Virus record (IMG/VR): IMGVR_UViG_3300007514_000044
Location: 1-31,701 of that record
Length of the DNA: 31,701 nt
Reading direction: 5' to 3' (one strand)
From: a virus
In this document: positions 24,188-31,701 of the stretch, piece after piece
Layout of the letters: each line of letters opens with the position of its first letter
Numbering within the stretch: the stretch's first letter is position 1
Made by a program: the position numbers and the translations under genes
The notes under the pieces: generated by a model
The model's database searches: none
What the model saw: the letters and a program-made list of their open reading frames with translations, nothing else
Told to the model about the DNA's origin: nothing

Positions 24188-25050
24188 TATTTGTCTTTTT
24201 CTCCAGTCCCCCAATATTGTAGAGGATTGCCAAGATTAAATCTTTTATAATTTTCCCCAAATTGTTCAATCATTCCTTCCTGATAATCTTCTATTCCAAG
24301 CTTTAACATATCAAAAACATCTATTTCTTCTTGTTTAGGGGCTCCCATCTCTCCAGACTCTACTATCTGTGGCTCCACGTCAGGAACAGCTACATCTTGT
24401 GGCTCTTCTCTTCTTGGTGTCATGTCTTTTACTAATGAATCATAATCAGCAAGGACATCTATAAAATTTACCATACTATAGTCGCCATCTTCTCCTCTTA
24501 TCTTGTACAAACCGCCATATTCATTGACAACATTCATAAAATCTCCGTAGTCCTTACCAATTTTCTCTTGAACAGTTTGGAAGGCTTTAAACTGGTCTTG
24601 AACCTCTCTAGTCTTTTTTCTCTCAGCTTCAGCGGCTCCTTCGTATTTATCTAGGTCGATACCCATTTCTTTAAATACTTTATCTTGTTCTTTCTTTTCA
24701 GTAAGATACTCTCCTGTAAATATATCTCCAGTCTCAGGGTCTTTATATCCAACTTTAGGGATAAACCCAGTGTCTCCAAGCCAGCTACCTTCTTCTGTCA
24801 CAACCTTTTCATATCCAAGCTCTGAAGCAATCCCTTCAGCTTCCTTATTTTGTTTATCAATTCTATTTTGAGATTTAAGTATATTTGTAAATTGGGCAGC
24901 TGCCTCAGTCCCCGCGGTGAGAGCTTTTGCTTGTTTATCTAGACCTATAATCCCAATTTCACTCATCTTTCCATGATGAGCTATATCTGAAAGCTTTCTC
25001 CCAACATTGGTCTTCGCTTGCTCGAGCTGTTTATACTTATTTTGAGGCAT
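24187..25050 (-). CDS. Unknown virion-region protein
   Basis: A 287-residue acidic protein with GGAG about 9 bases before its ATG. The first 60 residues and residues 120-165 are predicted helical, and the C-terminal third includes a Pro/Glu-rich linker (RREEPQDVAVPDVEPQIVES) and a final amphipathic helix. It has no recognisable domain. Its place at the head of the internal-protein block, after a 55 bp gap, suggests a virion or scaffolding-type role. I cannot be more specific. Confidence 0.55.
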   Translation of the reverse strand: MPQNKYKQLEQAKTNVGRKLSDIAHHGKMSEIGIIGLDKQAKALTAGTEAAAQFTNILKSQNRIDKQNKEAEGIASELGYEKVVTEEGSWLGDTGFIPKVGYKDPETGDIFTGEYLTEKKEQDKVFKEMGIDLDKYEGAAEAERKKTREVQDQFKAFQTVQEKIGKDYGDFMNVVNEYGGLYKIRGEDGDYSMVNFIDVLADYDSLVKDMTPRREEPQDVAVPDVEPQIVESGEMGAPKQEEIDVFDMLKLGIEDYQEGMIEQFGENYKRFNLGNPLQYWGTGEKDK

Positions 25051-25105
25051 ATTACACTCCTACCGAATTTAATATATTTAACTGTCTTTTAATAATCATA
25101 ATTTT

Positions 25106-25600
25106 TTAAACTGCTGATGCTCTCTTCTTATCACTCTCTTGGAATAAATCTTGAAACATAAAAACGGCATCCCCATGTGTGGTATTATAATACCCCTCAT
25201 AATCAACTCTATTTGTCAACCTGTCTTGTATCCTAGAGTATAAACTTCCACTTCCAGTTTCAGTTGCTTCTACATTTCTCTGATGACCATTAGAATCTAT
25301 ACCTGTAATTAGTTCACCTTCTAATACTAACTCATTACCGCTATCTGCATCCATATAGTCTCCAACATCTCCTTTAAACCTAATCCCAAATTGTGTTTTA
25401 TCACTTCCAGTACTACCACTTACATAAGTACTAGATACCGAAACGCTTCCTATCTTAAAATCATCCCACATTGAAGTCTCTGTTCCTGTAGAGCCTCTAC
25501 AGGTTGCACCTAAAGAAGTAGCAGATGTAGTGTTCGCATTGCCACCTGCAATATGTCCTAATACACCTAATTTTAGGTTAGTTGGATTATTTAGAGCCAC
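25106..25600 (-). CDS. Small structural or fibre-associated protein
   Basis: I prefer GTG at 25600, which has AAGGAA (25609-25614) 8 bases upstream, over ATG at 25618; this gives 164 residues and the natural-looking start MALNNPTNLKLG. The protein is rich in Ser, Thr, Gly and Asp in strand-like patterns (IGSVSVSSTYVSGSTGSDK, ELVLEGELITGID), typical of phage surface proteins. It directly follows the long fibre gene, overlapping its end, so it may cap, bind or extend the fibre. No sequence family recognised. Confidence 0.55.
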   Translation of the reverse strand: MALNNPTNLKLGVLGHIAGGNANTTSATSLGATCRGSTGTETSMWDDFKIGSVSVSSTYVSGSTGSDKTQFGIRFKGDVGDYMDADSGNELVLEGELITGIDSNGHQRNVEATETGSGSLYSRIQDRLTNRVDYEGYYNTTHGDAVFMFQDLFQESDKKRASAV

Positions 25601-27674
25601 AAGAACACTTCCTTTCATTCAGTTCTTTTATCGCTTCTACTAACAGAGGTACAAGTTTTTCGTACTGGACAGTGTGGTATTGTGGGTCAATAGGTGCTTC
25701 TGTCACAGCTTCAGGAAGTACTTTCAATACCTCTTGAGCACTTACGCCAACTTTCTTCTTACTTGTGTCATACCCAAGACTACCTGCTATCTCATTAGGT
25801 TGATAATGAAATCCATTTAATGAGCATACTTTCTCTAAAGCATTTTCTATATTACCATATTTATTTTTCAATCTATCATCAGAGTAATAAGCAGTTACTT
25901 CATTGGTAGCTCTTATCTCTCCTGTCGTTCCAGATGCATTAGTACCAACACCAAAAGAATCAAACCTTACATCATCTGTTGTATTAAGGCTAAGAGAATC
26001 TCTACCATTAGAAGCATTTAAATCAGTTGAGCCTCCATCCCATTTACCATCAGTATTAGTAGTGTAAGAAGGGGTTGCCCATACGGCTGTTCCACTTGAT
26101 GAATACTTTAAAAATTGTCCGCTTGAACCACCACTAGGAACATGCTTATTTCCTGCGCTTGTTGGATGTGAATAATTGTTTGCGTCTGTTGGTGCATGAG
26201 TTGATTGACTATGAGTATAAGCTGTGTTCCAATTAGAAGCATTATAACCCGATAAACTAGGGGTAACTGATATTTTATTGTTAGTCGGTCCTGATATTGA
26301 CCATTCAATTCCATCATTCTCTACAAATCTTAAAGTATCTGGACCTGATGCGTTTGCTGACTCCTCTACTTCACTTCCATTCCAATCGTCAATTGTAACT
26401 ATACCATTAGTTAAAAGACCGCTAGTATCAACAGTGGAAGATATTTTTATAGTATCTCCTCCACCTGTGGCACTTTCTTCTATATTTATACCTGAGCCTT
26501 GCTCTAAGGCTTTAATTGTATCAGCATCATCTAAGAGAGAATAAACTTGAGGACTACTACTCTCATTTGTAGCAAGAGTTGACGATACATTTGTTGTATT
26601 AGTGTCTGTAGAATTGATATTTAAACCGCTTGATGTAATATTTGTATTAAGAGTAAACCACTTCAAGGTATTGGCAGACTCATCCCAACCTAAGACTCTA
26701 TCTCCACCAGGGTCTGATAAGCTCTCTAATCCCAAATGACTTAAGGATATATTCCCAGAAGTGGTAACTGTACCAGTTAAACCAGTTCCTGTTCCAACTG
26801 ATGTAACAGTCCCAGTATACTGGTCAGATGAAGATATAGTAATAGTATCTGCATCTGTTCGAGAGATTACCGTTCTACCAGCCCCTTCAAGTTTTATAGT
26901 ATCCGTTGATGTTGGATTAATTCCTGCTAAATTAAAATTTGCACCCCCTGAAACAGTAGACGCATTTATAGAATAAGTAGTATTGTCATTATCATTAGCG
27001 GTTACACAAGATACTTTAGCTTTCCCACTATAAGCACCACTATTAGCAGGTGCGACAACAGTCCATGTGACATTTTCAGTATCAACGAAAGCTATCCCAT
27101 CTGCTCCGTTAGCGGCTGCAGTGGTTTTATTAGAGTCTCCATCATCATAAGCATACACAGTATCATATCTATGTAAACTTACACTTTGGTCTTGTGCGGT
27201 AAACTTTATAAATGCATTACCATTTGCATCTTCATCATCTTCTATTAAAAGATTATTATTTGCTGAGGCTACATTATATAGAGTAGCAGAATCTGTCCCA
27301 GCTCCACCAGCTTCGATTAGACATACATGACCACTAGGTAAATTACCATGTTGCCCTCCAGTTCCAGGTGTAGATGCTCCATCAATAATCTTAGTTAATT
27401 TAGTAGATTGAGCACTATCAACATAAGATTTAGTAGCTAAATGAGCATTTTGAGTAGGAGTTTTCCCTGATATCGTTGCTTCAAAAGGGACTGTCCCATT
27501 ACTTAAAACCGCACCTGATGTAGAACCAACTGTCCTCTTAATTATTGTGCTTATAGCTTTTTCTTGTACAATAGCAGGCTGTGGGGTCTCTTGTACTTGT
27601 TGGACTTGAACATCATCAGATTGAGAAGAAAGTGTATTTCTTATTCGTCTTTCTTCTTGTGTCATCCCAGGCAT
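25587..27674 (-). CDS. Tail fibre with C-terminal S74 intramolecular chaperone
   Basis: This 695-residue protein has the build of a receptor-binding fibre. An N-terminal part carries the 'PTQNAHLATKSYVDS' segment (about 73-87) common in fibres, followed by a long Ser/Thr/Gly/Asn-rich repeat-like shaft with GTVTSVGTGTGLTG. The last 97 residues are a peptidase S74 chaperone: YYSDDRLKNKYG, then GVSAQEVLKVLPEAV and YEKLVPLLVEAIKEL. In this family the chaperone trimerises the fibre and then cuts itself off between Ser and Asp; here S598 and D599. The mature fibre would be about 598 residues. Its ATG forms TAATG with the nozzle-like stop. Target receptor unknown. Confidence 0.88.
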   Translation of the reverse strand: MPGMTQEERRIRNTLSSQSDDVQVQQVQETPQPAIVQEKAISTIIKRTVGSTSGAVLSNGTVPFEATISGKTPTQNAHLATKSYVDSAQSTKLTKIIDGASTPGTGGQHGNLPSGHVCLIEAGGAGTDSATLYNVASANNNLLIEDDEDANGNAFIKFTAQDQSVSLHRYDTVYAYDDGDSNKTTAAANGADGIAFVDTENVTWTVVAPANSGAYSGKAKVSCVTANDNDNTTYSINASTVSGGANFNLAGINPTSTDTIKLEGAGRTVISRTDADTITISSSDQYTGTVTSVGTGTGLTGTVTTSGNISLSHLGLESLSDPGGDRVLGWDESANTLKWFTLNTNITSSGLNINSTDTNTTNVSSTLATNESSSPQVYSLLDDADTIKALEQGSGINIEESATGGGDTIKISSTVDTSGLLTNGIVTIDDWNGSEVEESANASGPDTLRFVENDGIEWSISGPTNNKISVTPSLSGYNASNWNTAYTHSQSTHAPTDANNYSHPTSAGNKHVPSGGSSGQFLKYSSSGTAVWATPSYTTNTDGKWDGGSTDLNASNGRDSLSLNTTDDVRFDSFGVGTNASGTTGEIRATNEVTAYYSDDRLKNKYGNIENALEKVCSLNGFHYQPNEIAGSLGYDTSKKKVGVSAQEVLKVLPEAVTEAPIDPQYHTVQYEKLVPLLVEAIKELNERKCSCGSK

Positions 27675-28864
27675 TATCTTGCGCCCTTCATTCTATATAT
27701 AATAGATATATCATTAATAGCACATGCTATTGCCCCAGCTGTCCCGCTTATTTTCAATTGAACTGAATAGGTCTCTGGGTTCTTGCCAGTTACCAAATGA
27801 GATGTAACCCCCCAACCAGCAGTTGTACTTAAAGCTGTTGAATTTAGAGTAACTGCATCTGGATTGTTAGTCGAATGATAAGTTCCTGTAAAATCTTTTG
27901 CTCCATTTGTAGAAGCGGCTACAGTTATCCCATTAGCAGCTTTTGCAGTTATATAAATTTTACTAAGTAATTTTTGAACCCCTGGTTGACCAAAGTCAAT
28001 ATCTTTAGTCTGAATATCAATGACTGCCGAAGATGCCGTATCATCCCAATAATAAACTATAACATGAGAGGATACCTGTTGACCGAATATCAACTCTTCC
28101 TTATATGAATAAGGATAATTAATTAAATTAGTTTGATGTCCTATTGTTCCTTGTTTAAATCTTTCATTAGCAGTTACCCAAGATTGTGTCACTAAATCAA
28201 ATAAATAAATATCTCCATCATATGAATTATTACTTGTGTTATATCCTTGCACTACTATTATTTGCTTCTTAGATGGGAAGTATCCAACTTGAGTTTCATT
28301 TGTAATAAAGTCTGACCATGTTTTTGGAAGTATCTTTCTTTTTGCCCCAGTCTCAATTAAATTTCTAATATTCTTACCATCATATAAAAACGCACCACTC
28401 TTATTAACCCAAACGACTCCCATATCCGTGTGAGTAGCTGCGTGTGGATTTAAAATTCCCTTATACTTTAATGAATCCTCTAGAAACTCCCTACCTCCAG
28501 CTACGTTTATAATATGAAGAGTCTTTTCTTTGAACTCTAAAATCCTATCTGCATATGTTTTTAAAGCAACAATATCTTCTCCATCCCCTGTGGCTACTTC
28601 AAGTCTACCTCTATCAGTAAATCTATCATATTTACCTATCTCAGATTTAAAAATAGTATCTGGTAATAGTTTTACAACTCCATCATTTGTTGTGATAGAA
28701 ACGTTTCCAACATAAGCTCTTCTCTCGTTTATAACAGCTGTTTTCCACCTTATCTCTTTAAATGGAGGTATCTTTCTATTATACTTTTTATTGAAATAGG
28801 GAGGAGCTGCGAAGGTCTCGGATAAATGATAATTACCAGGGTTCATTACTGCATAATTAGCCAT
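27674..28864 (-). CDS. C-terminal half of a tail nozzle-like protein
   Basis: A 396-residue protein with GAGGAG before its ATG. WKTAVINERRAYVGNV (40-55), then GRLEVATGDGEDIVALK (86-102) and YADRILEFKEKTLHIIN (104-120) match the blade-type repeats of podophage nozzle/stabilisation proteins (T7 gp12 or P22 gp10-like), which form the tip of the tail tube. In relatives these blocks sit in the middle of a longer protein. Here the N-terminal part appears to be the separate gene at 29228-30679, with a nucleotidyltransferase gene in between. The assignment is from recalled family patterns, not a search. Confidence 0.65.
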   Translation of the reverse strand: MANYAVMNPGNYHLSETFAAPPYFNKKYNRKIPPFKEIRWKTAVINERRAYVGNVSITTNDGVVKLLPDTIFKSEIGKYDRFTDRGRLEVATGDGEDIVALKTYADRILEFKEKTLHIINVAGGREFLEDSLKYKGILNPHAATHTDMGVVWVNKSGAFLYDGKNIRNLIETGAKRKILPKTWSDFITNETQVGYFPSKKQIIVVQGYNTSNNSYDGDIYLFDLVTQSWVTANERFKQGTIGHQTNLINYPYSYKEELIFGQQVSSHVIVYYWDDTASSAVIDIQTKDIDFGQPGVQKLLSKIYITAKAANGITVAASTNGAKDFTGTYHSTNNPDAVTLNSTALSTTAGWGVTSHLVTGKNPETYSVQLKISGTAGAIACAINDISIIYRMKGAR

Positions 28865-29256
28865 TACATCTCCTCATAAATAAAGGGAATATTTTCAAGT
28901 CTTTTTCTTTTAGACTTGCTATTAAACATAGTAGCAACCCTGTGATTTAATTTATTATCATAATAAACATATTTATCAAATTTATGACGCTTCCATTTAT
29001 CATCATCTTCCAACATTAAATAAAACTCAGGAATTATTTGAGCATCAATACGTTTTTTACCAATATTAGTGCTCATTGTTTTTAAAAGAGACTCCCACTC
29101 TCCACTGTGAAGCTTATTAAAAATTGGGTATATAAGAACATCTATGTCTTTAGGGTTCTTTTCACCTCTCGCAAAACTGCCACACAAAAAATATCGGAAA
29201 TTACTTCCATACTTTTCTTTACAGTTATTAACTACCTTGATTAGTTCTTTCCGCAT
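28864..29256 (-). CDS. Minimal nucleotidyltransferase (MNT-type)
   Basis: I chose the ATG at 29256, giving 130 residues; a GTG at 29292 would overlap the upstream gene by 65 bp. The Pol-beta-like signature is complete: GSFARG (26-31), DID (D37, D39), and a third acid D71 in RIDAQII. The family moves NMP groups onto proteins, RNA or small molecules. It is close in size to MNT antitoxins, which AMPylate a HEPN toxin, but no HEPN partner lies nearby. It sits between two nozzle-like genes and is joined to the next by TAATG, so it is expressed with late genes. Its substrate is unknown. Confidence 0.75.
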   Translation of the reverse strand: MRKELIKVVNNCKEKYGSNFRYFLCGSFARGEKNPKDIDVLIYPIFNKLHSGEWESLLKTMSTNIGKKRIDAQIIPEFYLMLEDDDKWKRHKFDKYVYYDNKLNHRVATMFNSKSKRKRLENIPFIYEEM

Positions 29257-30679
29257 CTTCTCTTCTATCTTCTTCTGGGTTATCCGCTCCACTATCTGTA
29301 ATAGTTCTTTCTAACTCACCACTCTCAACTATCAAATTAAATCTTTCATCAAGCAATTGAGCTTGAAACTTTTTTGTTCCAGGGGCGGGGTTTCTTACGC
29401 TTATAGGGACATGGGAATCAGTTGCTATTGTACTTAAAGGATGATATATAGGGCTAGGTTCAAAGCCATATAGTCTAACAAATCCTTTTCTTCCGCTAAA
29501 GCCACTGCTATTAACGGTCATAGATACCCCAACAGTTGTTTCGTCAAAGCTATCTGTTGCACTCGCCGTGCTTCCGTTCGTTGTAAATGTTAAAGAAAAA
29601 GCATCAGAACCTGATGAATCCCATATTCCATGTCCAGTTTCAGTCGCTGAATTATATGTCTTCCAATGAAATTTACCACCCGACCTTAAATCAACCTTAG
29701 TAAGTAAATCAAAGTCATCTGCACCGTAAGGTCTAAAATAAACATTTACACCAATAACTCTATCATCTCCTAGAAGATGTCCAGAATTGCTTGTTATTGT
29801 ACTAGCAGTCCCCATGGGTATAAAAAATTGAGTATGAAGTCTTTCGTTTGACAATCCAATGGTGGTATCTGCTATTGATATAGATGACTCTTGGTCTCCT
29901 TCATAAACTGCACAAAACCCAAACTCAAAAACACCATTCCATGAGCCTCCCTCAGTTCTCCAGTATGCCATAATAAACTTTTTAGTAGAACCATCTCCAA
30001 GAGCAGTTGCGTTAGGGCTTGAGGTGGTAGCATCTACAATATCAATATTGCCATTACCTCCTAGTATTGTCTCTAGAGTCTTTAAGCTTTGGTCAGTTGA
30101 ATGCCATTTCCCTATCTTATGAATAGGAGTTCCTTCGGATGTTTTTTCATCCGTTGTATGAAATAGATTTAATCTCAAGTATCCTGATGACTGAGGAGTT
30201 AAGCTTTGCCCTGAGGTATTAGCAAAATTTGAATCACATATCCTCAATCTACCCTCAGCTGAATAATAGGAAGGCTTGCCTGAAGAATTATCTGTTGCAA
30301 CATCTATAAATGATGTGCCTGGCTGGGCTGTGCTTTGAGAATCAAAAGTATTATTCCCAGTTGCTATATTCGCTCCATCATAGGATACGTCAATAGTCCC
30401 ATCATCTTCATTGAAGATACCTAGCCATTCAGTTGGGGAATCCGTAGCGGTGTAGCTCTTATCAGTTTTATATGAAATTAAACCACTCCCAGGAGTTGCT
30501 GAAGCTGCGACAATTATCTTAGAGCTAGAGTTAGGAGCACCTATTAATCGGATAATTCCTAATTCATCAACAGCGACTCCACTACATACAGAAAATTCAT
30601 TTTGCTCTATGTCTCTTGGGTCTGAATTGTTGTTAAGCCCACCATGAAACTGTTCAAGTTTGTAGACTTCTTTTCCCAT
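29228..30679 (-). CDS. N-terminal half of a tail nozzle-like protein
   Basis: A 483-residue protein. The start EQFHGGLNNNSDPRDIEQNE, followed by VAVDELGIIRL, matches the N-terminal signature of podophage nozzle/tail-tube terminal proteins (a 'GGLN..DP..I' block and then a short strand repeat). The rest is Ser/Thr/Gly-rich beta structure. The end (DSGADNPEEDRREDAERTNQGS) is acidic and charged, unlike a folded end, and overlaps the nucleotidyltransferase start. I infer that the nozzle is made of this gene plus the one at 27674-28864. There is no good SD before the ATG; it follows the upstream stop at once. Confidence 0.6.
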   Translation of the reverse strand: MGKEVYKLEQFHGGLNNNSDPRDIEQNEFSVCSGVAVDELGIIRLIGAPNSSSKIIVAASATPGSGLISYKTDKSYTATDSPTEWLGIFNEDDGTIDVSYDGANIATGNNTFDSQSTAQPGTSFIDVATDNSSGKPSYYSAEGRLRICDSNFANTSGQSLTPQSSGYLRLNLFHTTDEKTSEGTPIHKIGKWHSTDQSLKTLETILGGNGNIDIVDATTSSPNATALGDGSTKKFIMAYWRTEGGSWNGVFEFGFCAVYEGDQESSISIADTTIGLSNERLHTQFFIPMGTASTITSNSGHLLGDDRVIGVNVYFRPYGADDFDLLTKVDLRSGGKFHWKTYNSATETGHGIWDSSGSDAFSLTFTTNGSTASATDSFDETTVGVSMTVNSSGFSGRKGFVRLYGFEPSPIYHPLSTIATDSHVPISVRNPAPGTKKFQAQLLDERFNLIVESGELERTITDSGADNPEEDRREDAERTNQGS

Positions 30680-30907
30680 TTATTTTTTTAAAGCTTTTTT
30701 AACAGCTTTAGCTTTTTTCGTTACTTTATTAACTTCATCTTCTACGTTCACTAAAGCTTTCTTTACTTTAGCAACGACTTCATCGTCTTTTTCACTTGGA
30801 GTAAGAGATGTGGCAAATTCAGCATATTCTATAATAGCATGAACCATTCCCTTTTTCTCAACAAGACGCTTGATGAATTTTTGTAGTAATCTAAAAGATT
30901 TAATCAT
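30680..30907 (-). CDS. Small lysine-rich protein, paralogue of the 53-residue neighbour
   Basis: A 75-residue protein ending in a lysine-rich tail (KKAKAVKKALKK). The middle block SLTPSEKDDEVVAKVKKAL is very similar to SPSKWDDLLWTSVKKAI in the neighbour at 30909-31070. The first half (VHAIIEYAEFATS) is mildly hydrophobic. It looks like a small virion- or lysis-associated helical protein. I know this type from many phages but not its role. Confidence 0.55.
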   Translation of the reverse strand: MIKSFRLLQKFIKRLVEKKGMVHAIIEYAEFATSLTPSEKDDEVVAKVKKALVNVEDEVNKVTKKAKAVKKALKK

Positions 30908-30908
30908 C

Positions 30909-31070
30909 TTATTTATCCTTCCCTGCGAGTTTCATTATTGCTTTTTTAACGGATGTCCATAGCAAATCATCCCATTTACTTGGGCTAAGAGCTACGGCTT
31001 TATCAATTGCGAGTATGCCAATAACGACATATTCCCAATTCTGAACCATAAGTTCTACGACTTCTTTCAT
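30909..31070 (-). CDS. 53-residue membrane protein, possible holin-like
   Basis: A frame too short for routine calling, with GGAGAAAAC directly before the ATG. It encodes MKEVVELMVQNWEYVVIGIL, followed by AIDKAVALSPSKWDDLLW and a basic end KKAIMKLAGKDK. Residues about 13-29 form one hydrophobic segment that could cross the membrane. A similar 'hydrophobic segment plus (L)TPSxxDD' layout occurs in small phage proteins beside holin and lysis genes. The neighbour at 30680 shares the second half, suggesting duplication. Function inferred only. Confidence 0.6.
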   Translation of the reverse strand: MKEVVELMVQNWEYVVIGILAIDKAVALSPSKWDDLLWTSVKKAIMKLAGKDK

Positions 31071-31079
31071 GTTTTCTCC

Positions 31080-31313
31080 TTAATGCATCATAGATGCGAT
31101 TAAAACTTGAACAACAGTAAATACAACACTTAATGTTATTGCGACACCTTTCCATTTATTAATAATAGACTCATGTCTAAAAATACTGCTGTTCTGCTTT
31201 TCAAGATGTTTCTCCATCCTCTTAATATGATGATAGATATTCTCTGTATGGGCTTCTATTTTACTTATTCTAGATTGAATATTATCTCTATGTTCCCATG
31301 CATCTCTTGACAT
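31080..31313 (-). CDS. XhlA-like holin-type protein
   Basis: A 77-residue protein with an AGGTGA ribosome site. The first ~50 residues form a charged coiled coil (QSRISKIEAHTENIYHHIKR, MEKHLEKQNSS), and residues about 56-75 are a single hydrophobic transmembrane segment (GVAITLSVVFTVVQVLIAS) ending in MMH. This layout (helical cytoplasmic part and C-terminal anchor) is that of XhlA/hemolysin-type phage proteins, which help holins permeabilise the membrane. No endolysin is present in the window, so it may be outside. Confidence 0.65.
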   Translation of the reverse strand: MSRDAWEHRDNIQSRISKIEAHTENIYHHIKRMEKHLEKQNSSIFRHESIINKWKGVAITLSVVFTVVQVLIASMMH

Positions 31314-31410
31314 TTCTAATCACCTTGTATTTGATATTAGAAGAATTTGAGAAGACAACAATAGGAGTCACCGAAGTATTTCTCATATTATATATCTTCT
31401 CTATCCTCAT
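31288..31410 (-). CDS. Possible 40-residue small protein (uncertain)
   Basis: A 40-codon frame starting just after the stop of the gene at 31411-31572, with an AGAGAAAAA stretch as the only possible ribosome site. It fills a 97 bp gap and overlaps the XhlA-like gene by 26 bp. The product (MRIEKIYNMRNTSVTPIVV and on) has no recognisable feature. Without it the gap would be empty, but its coding status is doubtful. Confidence 0.25.
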   Translation of the reverse strand: MRIEKIYNMRNTSVTPIVVFSNSSNIKYKVIRNVKRCMGT

Positions 31411-31572
31411 TTACTTTTTCTCTTTCTTTTCTGCTTTTACATCATCCTTAGATTCTGCTTCATCTGCTATCATCTGCTGTACCATAGCAACTGCACCAGT
31501 TACCTGATGAAAGTTAGCCTCTAGCTGTTTCTGCTGATTAATAAGCTCTTCTAATCGTTCTTGTAAAGTCAT
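31411..31572 (-). CDS. 53-residue helical charged protein
   Basis: A short frame behind AAAGGAG at good distance. It encodes MTLQERLEELINQQKQLEAN, then a short Ala/Val/Met-rich segment, and ends in KDDVKAEKKEKK. The first 20 residues predict an amphipathic helix or coiled coil, and the tail is a highly charged lysine/glutamate stretch. It is unrelated to anything I recognise. It lies in a run of similar small proteins before the nozzle genes. Confidence 0.6.
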   Translation of the reverse strand: MTLQERLEELINQQKQLEANFHQVTGAVAMVQQMIADEAESKDDVKAEKKEKK

Positions 31573-31583
31573 TCTTTACTCCT

Positions 31584-31701
31584 TTAGTTATGTTTACCGT
31601 TTGCTCTTCCTTTTAGGAAGTTTAAGTCATCGCTGATATCGTTCATTTCCTTGACTAAATCTTCGTGTCGTCTATCTCTAATCTCATCAGAACGGTTCCA
31701 G
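31584..31701 (-). CDS. C-terminal part of a helical phage protein (partial)
   Basis: The frame runs in from the window edge to a TAA at 31584-31586. Its 38 visible residues include WNRSDEIRDRRHEDLVKEMN and end FLKGRANGKHN, a charged helix typical of a coiled coil. The beginning is outside the window. It is followed closely by the AAAGGAG of the next gene. No function can be assigned. Confidence 0.55.
   Translation of the reverse strand, partial: WNRSDEIRDRRHEDLVKEMNDISDDLNFLKGRANGKHN

Overview
The window is part of a tailed double-stranded DNA phage genome, probably podovirus-like and probably from an uncultured, perhaps marine, source. It is AT-rich and tightly packed. Genes are joined by ATGA or TAATG overlaps, and there is no rRNA, tRNA, insertion sequence or CRISPR array that I can see. 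Many genes have strong AAGGAGG-type Shine-Dalgarno sites, so the host uses canonical SD initiation. That argues against a Bacteroidetes host, although one protein here resembles those of crAss-like phages. The host cannot be named from this sequence.

Left part (1-9407, plus strand): a DNA replication and recombination module made mostly of small genes. In order it holds an HTH protein, a Cas4/RecB-like nuclease with an Fe-S cysteine set, a DUF1071 single-strand annealing protein, an SSB-like protein with an acidic DVPF tip, a run of small unknown proteins, a DUF932 protein, a Dam-type adenine methylase, a DnaB-family helicase, a small cysteine-rich protein, and a RuvC-like resolvase that has no ordinary start codon. 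Two gaps break this run (378-527 and 3395-3727). Both contain inverted repeats able to form long stems, and they share the blocks GGGTAGGTA and TTAAATTTAG. They are the best candidates for promoters, an origin or structured RNAs.

Right part (31701-9391, minus strand): late virion genes that converge on the left module and overlap its last gene by 17 bp. In transcription order there are small coiled-coil and membrane proteins (holin-like), a tail nozzle-like protein that seems split in two around a small nucleotidyltransferase gene, a long fibre with a self-cleaving S74 chaperone, another small structural protein, and then a block of likely internal (ejected) proteins of 287, 266, 648, 3027 and 984 residues.

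The most interesting gene is the 3027-residue one. It carries an RDFDADHFY motif preceded by an IPR...R segment, and about 370 residues upstream a DQIAFGSSLK motif. Together these match the order of the two double-psi beta-barrel active-site halves of single-chain RNA polymerases such as YonO and the crAss-like phage virion polymerase. Because it lies among ejection-type proteins, I infer that it is packaged in the virion and enters the cell with the DNA to transcribe the early genes.
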